Below are positions 1 through 7,716 of a stretch of DNA of 64,000 bases, in pieces. Origin of the DNA: Coriobacteriia bacterium (GTDB lineage Bacteria; Actinomycetota; Coriobacteriia; Coriobacteriales; QAMH01); assembly GCA_003149935.1 (NCBI GenBank), contig QAMH01000004.1, positions 62,001 through 126,000 on the forward strand, given 5' to 3'. A program made the translations under genes and the position numbers. The notes under the pieces were generated by a model. That model was not told the origin of the DNA and ran no database searches. It saw only the letters and a program-made list of their open reading frames with translations. The stretch's first letter is position 1. Each line of letters opens with the position of its first letter.

Positions 1-2
1 AC

Positions 3-1529
3 GCCCCGTGGTATCCCAGGCGCGATAGCATCACGTCCGTCTATATCGCCCCCGGTGTCAGGGGCAACAACACGATGACGGGCCTGTTCTACAATTGCAA
101 GAACCTCACGAACGTCAACATCGCCAACCTCGACACTTCCAAGGTTCGCTATGCAGGTGGCATGTTTGACGGCTGCACCTCGCTTGCCTCGTTCACCATG
201 CCCAACTTCAATTTCAATAACGTCACGGACATCAAGTACATGTTCTACGGCTGCACGGGGCTCAAGAGCCTCGATCTGCGTTATATCGACACCTCGAAGG
301 TTGTCGTCATGGATCGCATGTTCTACGGATGTTCGGCTTTGACCTCGCTCAACCTGAGCGGTTTCAAGACGACGGCGGCAAAGCAGATGTTCGAGATGTT
401 CCGCGGTTGTTCGTCGCTCGCTTCGGTGGACGTCTCGGGATTCGATACGAAGAACGTGACCGAGATGTGGAACATGTTCCGCGACTGCTCGTCGCTCACC
501 GACCTCGACCTTTCCGCGTTCAAGACCGATAGCCTGACGAACATGCGCGACATGTTCTACGGGTGCTCTTCGGTCAAGTCCATCGACATCTCCGGCTTCC
601 GGGTTTCGACTGGTTGCGATCGCGGATCCTCGCTGTTCTACGGTTGTCCTGCTCTCGAGCGTGTGAGCGTGGGCGATGGCTGGACCTTCCAGGGCAGTGG
701 CGGTTTGGGGACTTCGCTGCCCACGGCAACCTGGCTCTCTGGTGCCACCTCCAAGACCTTCACCGCTCGCCAGATTGCCGACGAGCGAAACAACATGGCC
801 GACGTGTACGTGAAGTACCGTCCTTCCACACCGGGTCCCATCATCAGCTATGGTGACGGTCAAAACTGGGCGCATGGTTCCATGGGCGGCGCGGCGTTCC
901 GTTCGACGGGCAAGCTCGCCGACCTCTCGTGCGTGCGCGTGGACGGCAAGATCATCGCCCGCGGCAACTATGAGCAGCGCGATGACGAGGGATCGACGCT
1001 CGTCACGCTCAAGCCCTCGTATCTGGAGACGATTGACAACGGGACGCACACGATCGATCTCGTGTTTGCCACGGGAACGGCGAGCGCCAGCTTTAGCGTG
1101 AGCGGCAACACGTCGGGTACGGTTCTCGATCCTGTCACCATGTTCCGCCTGTACAATCCCAACAGCGGCGAGCACTTCTACACCTCGAGCACCGTCGAGC
1201 GTGACAACTGCGTGAGCGTCGGTTGGAACGATGAGGGTGTGGGCTGGGTGGCGCCTGCCGCCGGAGACCCGGTCTACCGTCTCTACAATCAGTACGGTGG
1301 CGAGCACCATTACACGACGAGCGTCGTGGAGCGAGACAATCTCATCAGCGTGGGCTGGAACGACGAAGGCGTGGGCTGGTACTCGGGTGGATCCGTGCGC
1401 CTGGATCGCCAGTACAACCCCAACGCCTACGCGAACAACCATAACTATACGTCAAGCGCCGTCGAGAAGGAGAATCTCCTAAGCTTGGGATGGCAGGACG
1501 AAGGTACCGCCTGGTACGGCGTGCGGTAG
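3..1529 (+). CDS. BspA-like (DUF285) surface protein with DUF5648 C-terminus, 5' partial
   Basis: The reading frame is open to the left edge, so this is the 3' part of a larger gene; about 508 codons are visible. The first ~200 residues are DUF285/BspA repeats of about 23 residues, with recurring MFYGC/MFRGCSSL and LDLSxFxT signatures, typical of extracellular leucine-rich surface proteins. A short beta-type linker follows. The last ~135 residues hold three copies of a DUF5648-like unit (FRLYNPNSGEHFYTSS, YRLYNQYGGEHHYTTS and RQYNPNAYANNHNYTSS, each ending GWxDEGxxWY). DUF5648 is common at the ends of Gram-positive cell-surface proteins. Secretion and adhesion are inferred from the family; the signal peptide is outside the window. 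A second, much larger gene of the same family begins at 48094. Confidence 0.9.
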   Translation, partial: APWYPRRDSITSVYIAPGVRGNNTMTGLFYNCKNLTNVNIANLDTSKVRYAGGMFDGCTSLASFTMPNFNFNNVTDIKYMFYGCTGLKSLDLRYIDTSKVVVMDRMFYGCSALTSLNLSGFKTTAAKQMFEMFRGCSSLASVDVSGFDTKNVTEMWNMFRDCSSLTDLDLSAFKTDSLTNMRDMFYGCSSVKSIDISGFRVSTGCDRGSSLFYGCPALERVSVGDGWTFQGSGGLGTSLPTATWLSGATSKTFTARQIADERNNMADVYVKYRPSTPGPIISYGDGQNWAHGSMGGAAFRSTGKLADLSCVRVDGKIIARGNYEQRDDEGSTLVTLKPSYLETIDNGTHTIDLVFATGTASASFSVSGNTSGTVLDPVTMFRLYNPNSGEHFYTSSTVERDNCVSVGWNDEGVGWVAPAAGDPVYRLYNQYGGEHHYTTSVVERDNLISVGWNDEGVGWYSGGSVRLDRQYNPNAYANNHNYTSSAVEKENLLSLGWQDEGTAWYGVR

Positions 1530-1545
1530 GCCTGCAAGAGCGGCT

Positions 1546-1830
1546 TTACGCTGGGTCGGCAGCGTTGAGGCGCAGGGCGCAGGCCTGAAGCTCGTCGGCG
1601 AGTGCGGGCGTGATGGGCTCGGGGAGCTCCCCGCCCGATTGCAGGGCCTCGTCGAGGGCGAGCATGCGACGCACGAAAGCCTCGTTATCGGCATCGAACA
1701 TGCGCAGGCGCCGTGCAGCGGCAAGACCGGCGTCAATGTCGTTTGACTGCGCGACACGGCGCAGGTGCAGAATTACGAGGTTGACCGAGCCGTGAAAGCG
1801 GCGCTCGATGGGGACTTCGGTCTGGGGCAT
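1546..1830 (-). CDS. small hypothetical protein, third gene of thiM operon
   Basis: I do not recognise this 94-residue protein. It is predicted helical and soluble, with no membrane segment and no cysteine-pair motif. Residues 20-60 are Arg/Ala-rich and the C-terminal third is acidic to neutral. I take it as real because an AAGGAAGG ribosome-binding site lies 8-9 nt before its ATG. It also starts only 15 nt after the stop of the thiamine-binding gene, on the same strand, so it is probably co-transcribed with thiM. A role in thiamine metabolism is suggested by position only. Confidence 0.55.
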   Translation of the reverse strand: MPQTEVPIERRFHGSVNLVILHLRRVAQSNDIDAGLAAARRLRMFDADNEAFVRRMLALDEALQSGGELPEPITPALADELQACALRLNAADPA

Positions 1831-1845
1831 GCGCGTTCGCCTTCC

Positions 1846-2142
1846 TTAGTCGAGGATAGCGTCGATTTTGGCGACCTTGCTCGTCATGGTATTTGTGTGA
1901 CCAGGACGGATGTCAGCCTTGAGGATGACTTCGGTGCGAATGCCGCGCTCCGCCAGGACGAAGGTCGCGTCCTTTACGACTCGCATGACCTCGTCATATT
2001 CACCTTCGATCTCGGTAAACATCGAATTGGTACGCGAGGGGAGTTCCGAATCGCGGATGACGCGTATGACTTCGGCCACGTATTCGGATAGCTCCTCGCC
2101 TTCGCCGAAGGGCGCGATGGCGACGGCAACAAGCGCGTTCAT
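1846..2142 (-). CDS. MTH1187/YkoF-type thiamine-binding protein
   Basis: The 98-residue protein matches the small MTH1187/YqgV (DUF77) family in length and pattern. It has an N-terminal beta strand (ALVAVAIAPFGEGEEL), the conserved SRTNSMFTEIEGEYDEVM segment and a C-terminal KADIRPGHTNTMTSKVAKI strand-helix. Members of this ferredoxin-like fold bind thiamine or its hydroxymethylpyrimidine part and are thought to buffer or carry it in the cytoplasm. The gene lies 1 nt after the stop of thiM, so the two are almost certainly one transcript, which agrees with the assignment. Its binding role comes from family knowledge. Confidence 0.85.
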   Translation of the reverse strand: MNALVAVAIAPFGEGEELSEYVAEVIRVIRDSELPSRTNSMFTEIEGEYDEVMRVVKDATFVLAERGIRTEVILKADIRPGHTNTMTSKVAKIDAILD

Positions 2143-2143
2143 G

Positions 2144-2980
2144 CTAGGCCTCCTCGAGGGTCAGGGGATTGGCGGCGATGTCTTCGGGTGTGGCGCGATA
2201 CAGCTCGTCGAGGAATGCGACCTTGAAGCTTGCGGGTGCGTCCGTGTGAGCGGCTGCTCGGATTGCGGCGAGGTTGAAGGCCGCGCTTGCGGTAAGGGCT
2301 GCGGTAAAGGGGTCGGCACAGGCGGCATATACGGCGGCAACGCCTCCGAGTGCACAGCCGAAGCCGGTCACTTTCTCCATGAGAGGTGACCCGCCTTGGG
2401 AATGGGCAACAAGCTTCCCATCGGTGATGAGATCGATGGGCCCGGATACGGCGACAGCGCCTTTGATGTGGCGAGCGAGTGCGATGGCAGCGTCACGAGC
2501 GCCATCGACGCTGTCGGTGGAGTCGACGCCCTTAACGCCACTGGTTGCATAGTTACCTTCGAGTCCCCAGAGCTTAGCGAGCGCGATGGCTTCGGAGGCG
2601 TTACAGCGAATGATGGTGGGCGTGTGTTCCTTCATATGCGCAAGGATGTGTCCGCGCACCTCGCCCAGGCCAATGCCGACGGGATCGAGTACCCAAGGCG
2701 TTTCATGTTCGCATAGGGCGGTTGCGGTACGGCACATTGCCTCTTCGTGGGAGGGTAGGAGTGTGCCCACGTTGATGTAGAATGCCCCGGATTGCGCACC
2801 CAGGGCTTCGCCCTCATCGGGCAGATAGACCATCGCGGCAGATCCACCAGCCGCAAGCTGCGCGTTTGCGACAAAGTCGACGGTTACGTAATTGGTAATG
2901 GAGCCCGCAAGCGGCGTGCTCTCTTTGACGGCGGATACGGCGGCAAGGATGCGTTCGCGTGTTTGGTCGAGACATTGCAT
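2144..2980 (-). CDS. thiM: hydroxyethylthiazole kinase
   Basis: ThiM phosphorylates 4-methyl-5-(2-hydroxyethyl)thiazole with ATP in thiamine salvage. The N-terminal SITNYVTVDFVANAQLAAGG segment corresponds to the family HNITNYVVMNxTANxLLAxGA motif. WVLDPVGIG in the middle and GFGCALGGVAAVYAA near the end are the phosphate and anion-hole motifs of ribokinase-like ThiM. At about 278 residues the length is normal. I chose the ATG at 2980 because GGAG lies 9 nt before it; an in-frame ATG at 2995 has no such site. It is the first gene of a three-gene minus-strand operon. I saw no convincing TPP riboswitch upstream; the sequence just upstream (3035-3082) is a dispersed repeat. Confidence 0.93.
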   Translation of the reverse strand: MQCLDQTRERILAAVSAVKESTPLAGSITNYVTVDFVANAQLAAGGSAAMVYLPDEGEALGAQSGAFYINVGTLLPSHEEAMCRTATALCEHETPWVLDPVGIGLGEVRGHILAHMKEHTPTIIRCNASEAIALAKLWGLEGNYATSGVKGVDSTDSVDGARDAAIALARHIKGAVAVSGPIDLITDGKLVAHSQGGSPLMEKVTGFGCALGGVAAVYAACADPFTAALTASAAFNLAAIRAAAHTDAPASFKVAFLDELYRATPEDIAANPLTLEEA

Positions 2981-3034
2981 CGGGTTTATCTCCATTCTGG
3001 GTAGGGGTGCGAGTTCTCATTCTAGCGCACGGGG

Positions 3035-3082
3035 GAGATTTCTCCACTCCGCGGCCTGACGGCCGCTCCGGTCGAAATGACA
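3035..3082. repeat. dispersed GAGATTTCTC...TCGAAATGAC repeat, copy 1
   Basis: A 48-nt copy of the window-wide dispersed element: GAGATTTCTCCACTCC, a short GC-rich hairpin (GCGGCC TGAC GGCCGC), then CTCCGGTCGAAATGAC. It lies between the divergent thiM and Cys-rich genes. Confidence 0.85.
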
Positions 3083-3140
3083 GGGGAGGCGTGGCTTACC
3101 TCGCGGACCAGACAAATGTGCCCCGGCGACTTTCGTCTGG

Positions 3141-3146
3141 TAGACT
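3141..3146 (+). promoter_or_regulatory. -10 element of a leaderless start (TAGACT)
   Basis: TAGACT ends exactly 7 nt before the ATG at 3154 and no Shine-Dalgarno is present. The geometry places transcription start at or beside the A of the ATG. Four other genes in the window show the same arrangement. Confidence 0.5.
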
Positions 3147-3153
3147 GCGACGC

Positions 3154-3426
3154 ATGGACGACAAGCCGGCATATGAGTATCCGTTCTTCTCGCACGAGTC
3201 GTGTGAGTACTTTCCCTGTCACGAGGGCATTGCCCCGGACGAGTTCAATTGCCTGTTTTGCTACTGTCCTCTCTATGCGCTCGGACCGCGTTGTGGTGGG
3301 GATTTCACCTATACCGATGCCGGTGTCAAGGATTGTTCTGCGTGCACGTTGCCGCATCGCGCGGATGCCGGCACGCGCTTGGTGATGGAGCATCATGACG
3401 AGCTCAAGGAACTTTCTAAAAAGTGA
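3154..3426 (+). CDS. cysteine-rich small metal-binding protein
   Basis: This 90-residue soluble protein has nine cysteines in paired motifs: ESCEYFPCHEG, NCLFCYCPLYALGPRCGG and KDCSACTLPH. It matches the cysteine-rich small domain family (COG2158/PF04071), a presumed zinc or iron-sulfur site protein sometimes found near cobalamin genes. I chose the ATG at 3154 because it gives the full domain and has a -10-like TAGACT 7 nt upstream, as expected for leaderless expression. Codons further upstream in this frame run through the dispersed repeat and are unlikely to be coding. The function is unknown; metal binding follows from the motif. Confidence 0.8.
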   Translation: MDDKPAYEYPFFSHESCEYFPCHEGIAPDEFNCLFCYCPLYALGPRCGGDFTYTDAGVKDCSACTLPHRADAGTRLVMEHHDELKELSKK

Positions 3427-3525
3427 TAAAGGTTGCCTATGTCATTCATCGGAGAATAATACGCGTAAACCGATTTTTTGCATGTATTTGCCGCTGCTAA
3501 CACACATATTATTAAACTAGATCAT

Positions 3526-4395
3526 ATGGAAGAAGCGGGGAAGACAGACAAGGTGTTTCAGTCGATCGAGTGCTCGGATGCCCTCGAACGCTTTCTCTCT
3601 TCCGATGAAGGTGCTGGGTCGGGTTACGGTGTTGCCGCATATGTCGGCACGAGTTTCGTCATCTGCCGCATCTACGATCTCCAGACAAACGAGTTGCTCG
3701 CCACGCTGCAAAAATCAGGTGACTTTGCCTCGCTTTCGGGCACAAAGCTCAAGAATACGCTGGCTGATGTGCTCGATGAGCTTGCCGAGCAAGCGCATGT
3801 CTCGCTTTCAAAGATTAACGTTGCCGTTGTGAGTGGCACGACAGCCATGGAAAGCAAGGTTGCCGGTCTCGAGCAGCCCGAGCTTCTACATGACCTCGAG
3901 GAGGAGCTGGGGGAGTTCGGCCGCGATGTCGAGTACATGCTCGCCGGATCGAACTCGATTGCCGTCGGACAAGCCTACTTCGTGCCGTGTCTTGCCGCGG
4001 AGGTGGGCGGCGATGTCATCTGCAACTTGCTTGCCATCGACATACTCGGCGCCGATAAGCCACAGCTCATCGTCAACACGGGCTCGCGCGGGACGTCCGG
4101 CATCGTGCTCGTGTACGGCAGCAAAGACAAGCTTTCGGTATGCGTCGTCCCCGACGGCGTCAGCACCAAGGACGCCATGGGCCGCCTGCTTGAGGTGTGC
4201 CAGGCCGAGCTTGGGCATATCGAGCGCATGCTCGTGTCGGGCGATGTCGATGTCGAGGTTCCGTCCGAGCTTAGCGACAAAGCGCAGCGTGTGCCCGATG
4301 TCGCGATTGAGGGAACGAGCGCCGTGCTGCTGAGCGAAGCGGCCGAGGATGAACTCTGCCGCATCGTGTCCTCGTGCAACATCATCGAGGTATAA
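3526..4395 (+). CDS. RACo-like ASKHA-fold protein (DUF4445-related), function unknown
   Basis: The 289-residue protein resembles the actin-like ATPase part of corrinoid activators (RACo, DUF4445). It has GVAAYVGTSFVICRIYDLQT (phosphate-1-like, cf. GxxxDIGTTT), AVVSGTTAMES (cf. AGNTTM), CLAAEVGGDVICNLLAIDI (cf. GFVGGD) and PQLIVNTGSRGTSGIVLV (cf. LLIDIGTNGEI). Several expected Asp residues are replaced, for example Thr/Ser instead of DIGT and NTGS instead of DIGT, and no ferredoxin domain is present. It may therefore bind nucleotide without the usual reductive activation chemistry. The start at ATG 3526 is the first ATG; a TTG 48 nt upstream is in frame but has no binding site. It lies upstream of the his operon but is separated from it by a palindrome. 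Confidence 0.6.
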   Translation: MEEAGKTDKVFQSIECSDALERFLSSDEGAGSGYGVAAYVGTSFVICRIYDLQTNELLATLQKSGDFASLSGTKLKNTLADVLDELAEQAHVSLSKINVAVVSGTTAMESKVAGLEQPELLHDLEEELGEFGRDVEYMLAGSNSIAVGQAYFVPCLAAEVGGDVICNLLAIDILGADKPQLIVNTGSRGTSGIVLVYGSKDKLSVCVVPDGVSTKDAMGRLLEVCQAELGHIERMLVSGDVDVEVPSELSDKAQRVPDVAIEGTSAVLLSEAAEDELCRIVSSCNIIEV

Positions 4396-4420
4396 CAAGC
4401 TGCAGAAATAATAGGTATAC

Positions 4421-4450
4421 TCCATCACTCTACTGTGATAGAGTGATGGA
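4421..4450. promoter_or_regulatory. 12-bp inverted repeat upstream of the his operon (candidate operator)
   Basis: TCCATCACTCTA and TAGAGTGATGGA form perfect 12-bp arms around a 6-nt centre (CTGTGA). The right arm overlaps the region expected for the -35 element of a promoter whose -10 candidate is TATAGT at 4459-4464, 33 nt before hisZ. This placement suits a repressor operator. No T-run follows, so it is a poor terminator candidate for the upstream gene. Confidence 0.55.
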
Positions 4451-4496
4451 TGTTGCGCTATAGTGTGCAATCACGCGATTTGAAGGAGAACGCACG

Positions 4497-5615
4497 ATGA
4501 TTCCCAAAACGCCGCGCGGCTTTCGCGACGTGCTGCCCACCGAAGCGGCATGGCGACGCTCGACGAGCGATGTCGTTTGCAGGCAGTTTGAGCTGTGGGG
4601 CTATCAGCCCATCGAGACGCCGGCCGTTGAGCTTGCCGCCGTGCTCGATGAGGCGCGTAGCCTCGATAACACGGCCGCACAGTTTACGACGAGTGCCGAA
4701 GCGCCATTTCGCTTCTTCGACAGTGACAGCAACCTCGTCGTGTTGCGTCCGGATGTGACCATTCCCGTGGCGCGTTTGGCCGCGACGCGCCTGCGCGAGA
4801 AACCCGGTCCGTTCCGCTTTTACTATAGCGAGCCCGTCTTCACCGAGTGTGCGTCCACATATGGCCAGGAACGTCAGTTCACGCAGCTGGGCATCGAGTT
4901 CATCGGACGCGCGGGCTATATCGCCGACGCCGAGGTTCTGAGCGTGTGCATGGAGGCGCTCGCGGCGGCTGGCGTGCGTGACTTCACCGTGGCCATAGGC
5001 ACGGTCGGCGTGCTCAACGCGCTCGTGCGCTCGGCATGCGACGATGACGTGTGGCGTGACCAGGTGCTGCGCGCCTTCCACAAGTCCGACATGGTCGCCG
5101 TGGACGCGCTCAGCTGCGCCGATGGCGTCAAGCCAACGTACGGGAAGGCTATCGCCCAGCTCGCACGCATACGCGGCGGGGCGGAGGCATTCGAGGCCTG
5201 CCGTGCGATTTGCGAGCCGCTCGGCTGCGTCGATGGGCTCGACGAGCTCGAGAGGACCTACGAGCTGGTTATCGCCAATACGCGAAATGGCAAGCTCATC
5301 GTCGATTTTTCGATTGTCTCGTCCTTCGACTACTACACCGGCCTCGTCTTCAAGGCGTACGCGCCGCAAGTACCGGCTTCGCTTGCAAGTGGCGGACGCT
5401 ACGACACCACGCTTGCGGCCTTTGGGCGCAATGAGCCGGCTGCTGGCTTTGCCATCGGCCTGGAGCGCGTCCTGGCCGCCATCGAGGCCCAAGGTGCTAC
5501 GCCACCGGATACGCGCGCACAGGAAACGCTGCGTGGCGATGATCCCTATGAGCTCTTCGCCCGTGCTGCCGAGTTGCGCGAGCAGGGCATTCGCGTCGAG
5601 TTGGGTGGTGAGTAG
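4497..5615 (+). CDS. hisZ: ATP phosphoribosyltransferase regulatory subunit
   Basis: HisZ is a HisRS-like protein without tRNA charging that joins short-form HisG in a hetero-octamer and gives it catalysis and histidine feedback. The start matches family proteins (TPRGFRDVLPTEA, motif 1 region). LVVLRPDVTIPVARLAA and FRFYYSEPVF give the motif 2 region, and SSFDYYTGLVFKAY with GGRYDTTLAAFG the C-terminal catalytic-like region. Its 372 residues end soon after ERVLAAIEA, so the HisRS anticodon-binding domain is absent, as expected. AAGGAG lies before the ATG. The stop is 1 nt before the hisG ATG, so the two subunits are translationally linked. It is the first gene of the operon. Confidence 0.95.
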   Translation: MIPKTPRGFRDVLPTEAAWRRSTSDVVCRQFELWGYQPIETPAVELAAVLDEARSLDNTAAQFTTSAEAPFRFFDSDSNLVVLRPDVTIPVARLAATRLREKPGPFRFYYSEPVFTECASTYGQERQFTQLGIEFIGRAGYIADAEVLSVCMEALAAAGVRDFTVAIGTVGVLNALVRSACDDDVWRDQVLRAFHKSDMVAVDALSCADGVKPTYGKAIAQLARIRGGAEAFEACRAICEPLGCVDGLDELERTYELVIANTRNGKLIVDFSIVSSFDYYTGLVFKAYAPQVPASLASGGRYDTTLAAFGRNEPAAGFAIGLERVLAAIEAQGATPPDTRAQETLRGDDPYELFARAAELREQGIRVELGGE

Positions 5616-5616
5616 C

Positions 5617-6279
5617 ATGGAGCAGAGGAACTTGCGCATCGCCGTGTCGAAGGGCTCGCTCTTCGGCGACGCGGTGGAGCTGCTGACCGAGGCGGGCCTG
5701 GACACGACGGGCCTGGCCGATCCGGGTAGGCGCCTTATCATCTCGAACCCCGGCGTCGACTTCATCATCGTGCGGCCGACGGATGCCCCGGTCTTCGTCA
5801 CCTACGGCGGAGCCGACTGTGGCATTTGCGGCAAGGACACGCTCGTCGAAGCAGGGCTTTCGGTCATGGAGCTCGTGGACCTCAAGTTCGGATACTGCCG
5901 CTTCATCGTGGCCGAGCCCGAGGAGCGCCGTGGCATTGCCGAGGAGAATTACGAGCGCCTCGGGGTGCTGCGCATCGCCACGAAGTACCCCAACATCACG
6001 CGCTCGTTCTTCGAGAAGAAGGGCGTGCAGGTCGATGTCATCAAGATGCATGGCAATATCGAGCTCGCGCCGCTTGTGGGCATGGCCGATCGCATCGTCG
6101 ACATCACGGCGACGGGCACGACGCTGCGTGAGAACAACCTGCGTATCGTTGACGAGGTGCTTTCGTCAACCGCGCGTTTCATCGCAAATTCCGCATCTGT
6201 GCGCACCGATGCGCGTGTGCGCGAACTGGCGGCGCGACTCGAGGACCTGACGCGTGATCGTGACGTGAGCTTGAGTTGA
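5617..6279 (+). CDS. hisG: ATP phosphoribosyltransferase, short form
   Basis: HisG catalyses the first step of histidine synthesis, ATP plus PRPP to phosphoribosyl-ATP. At 220 residues it is the short form without the C-terminal regulatory domain, which agrees with hisZ directly upstream. Visible motifs include LRIAVSKGSLFGDAVELL, the VRPTDAPVFVTYGGADCGICGKD loop, and the PRPP loop near ADRIVDITATGTTLRENNL. The ATG at 5617 is 1 nt after the hisZ stop. The TGA stop is also the first three bases of a 29-nt palindrome (6277-6305) that recurs at the stop of dapL. Confidence 0.96.
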   Translation: MEQRNLRIAVSKGSLFGDAVELLTEAGLDTTGLADPGRRLIISNPGVDFIIVRPTDAPVFVTYGGADCGICGKDTLVEAGLSVMELVDLKFGYCRFIVAEPEERRGIAEENYERLGVLRIATKYPNITRSFFEKKGVQVDVIKMHGNIELAPLVGMADRIVDITATGTTLRENNLRIVDEVLSSTARFIANSASVRTDARVRELAARLEDLTRDRDVSLS

Positions 6280-6305
6280 GACAACGTGCCTGGCACGCTG
6301 TCTCA
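6277..6305. repeat. 29-nt palindromic element overlapping hisG stop codon
   Basis: Outer arms TGAGACA and TGTCTCA enclose CGTGCC-T-GGCACG, with one A/C mismatch between the two tiers. The hisG TGA is the first three bases. The exact reverse complement occurs at 29184-29212, overlapping the dapL stop. It could form a strong hairpin in the hisG-hisD mRNA; no U-run follows, so it is not an obvious terminator. Confidence 0.85.
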
Positions 6306-6348
6306 TATTGTGGACAAAAGACTCGTTTTGACGAGGGAAGGACGGAAG

Positions 6349-7710
6349 ATGAGGACGATCGTACTGGAAGAGGGGCAGAGCTTCGATGCGTCACTGCTCG
6401 AGAGGGACAGCGCATTCGATGCCGAGGCGCTCAAGGCGGCCACCGACATCGTCGACACCGTGCATCGCGAGGGTGATACGGCCCTGCGTGCGTATTCGGA
6501 GCGTTTCGACGGCGTGACGCTCGAGGAGCTCGAGGTGAGCGAGGAGGAAATCGACTCTGCGCTCGAGACAGTGGACGAGGAGTTCCTGCGCTCGATCGAA
6601 TATGCGGCCGACCAGATCGCCGATTTCCACCAGCGTCAGCTGCAGCAGTCGTGGTTCACGACGCGTGACGACGGTGCCATCACCGGCCAGCGCTTCACGG
6701 CCCTCGAGCGTGCGGGCATCTACGTGCCCGGCGGTCGCGCCCAGTACCCCTCGACCGTGCTCATGAACGCGATTCCGGCATCTGTAGCCGGCGTGGACGA
6801 AATCATCATGTGCACGCCGCCGTCCAAGGACGGCACGGTCAATCCCTACACGCTCGCCGCCGCGTCTGTGGCTGGTGTGGACCGCATCTTCAAGGTGGGC
6901 GGGGCCCAGGCCATCGCCGCGATGGCCTATGGCACCGAAACGATTCCCAAGGTCGATAAGGTGACCGGGCCGGGTAATGCGTTCGTTGCGGCTGCCAAGA
7001 AGCTTGTCAACGGCGACGTTGGTATCGACATGATCGCCGGTCCCTCCGAGGTGTGCGTGGTGGCCGATGAGAGCGCCGTGCCCGAGTTCATCGCCATCGA
7101 CCTCATGGCGCAGGCCGAACATGACCCAAAGGCAACATGTTACTTAATCACGACCGAGGAGGGCATGCTCGATGACGTCGACGCCGCGCTCGAGACGCTG
7201 CTCGAGCAGTCTCCGCGTCGCGAGATCACCGAGGCATCGCTCGAACATGGGCTCGTCGTCGTCTGCAAGACGCTTACGCAGGTCTTCGAGACGGTCAACG
7301 TGATCGCGCCTGAGCACCTCGAGATCAACATGTCTGACCCATGGGAGCTTCTGGGGGCGGTACGCAATGCCGGCGCCATCTTCCTCGGCCCCTGGACGCC
7401 CGAGGCCGTGGGCGATTATGCTGCAGGCCCCAATCACACGCTGCCGACCGGCGGCACCGCCGCGTTCTCGAGCCCGCTTTCGGTCGATGACTTCGTGAAG
7501 CGCTCTTCGGTACTGAGCTATTCCTTCGATGCGCTCGAGGCTGACGCTGACGCCGTCATGACCATGGCAGCTCGCGAGGGGCTCTGGGCGCACGGGCGCT
7601 CGGTTGACCTGCGTCTCAAGTTCATGGAGTACGTGACCGACCAGTTGGCTGGCGAAGACGAAGAGCACGAATGCGGTTGCGGTTGCGACCATGACCATGG
7701 CGAGGAGTAG
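6349..7710 (+). CDS. hisD: histidinol dehydrogenase
   Basis: HisD oxidises L-histidinol to histidine in two NAD-dependent steps using an active-site zinc. The 453-residue protein carries GIYVPGGRAQYPSTVLM, the NAD/substrate region GGAQAIAAMAYGTETIPKVDKVTGPGN, and GPSEVCVVADESA. Metal and catalytic histidines occur in QAEHDPKA, APEHLEI and GPNHTLPTGG. I chose the ATG at 6349, preceded by GGGAAGGACGGAAG. The C-terminus is unusual: after the normal end (KFMEYVTDQL) an acidic tail ends HECGCGCDHDHGEE, a possible extra metal-binding tail not usual in HisD. It lies 69 nt after hisG, with a hairpin between them. Confidence 0.96.
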   Translation: MRTIVLEEGQSFDASLLERDSAFDAEALKAATDIVDTVHREGDTALRAYSERFDGVTLEELEVSEEEIDSALETVDEEFLRSIEYAADQIADFHQRQLQQSWFTTRDDGAITGQRFTALERAGIYVPGGRAQYPSTVLMNAIPASVAGVDEIIMCTPPSKDGTVNPYTLAAASVAGVDRIFKVGGAQAIAAMAYGTETIPKVDKVTGPGNAFVAAAKKLVNGDVGIDMIAGPSEVCVVADESAVPEFIAIDLMAQAEHDPKATCYLITTEEGMLDDVDAALETLLEQSPRREITEASLEHGLVVVCKTLTQVFETVNVIAPEHLEINMSDPWELLGAVRNAGAIFLGPWTPEAVGDYAAGPNHTLPTGGTAAFSSPLSVDDFVKRSSVLSYSFDALEADADAVMTMAAREGLWAHGRSVDLRLKFMEYVTDQLAGEDEEHECGCGCDHDHGEE

Positions 7711-7716
7711 ACGCGC

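Noticed and set aside
2981..3153. TPP riboswitch upstream of thiM
   Set aside because: The space is mostly a dispersed repeat, and I could not see the conserved THI-box stems.
4458..5801. Long minus-strand frame opposite hisZ/hisG
   Set aside because: Same reason: it is antisense to genes with clear motifs and has no supported start.
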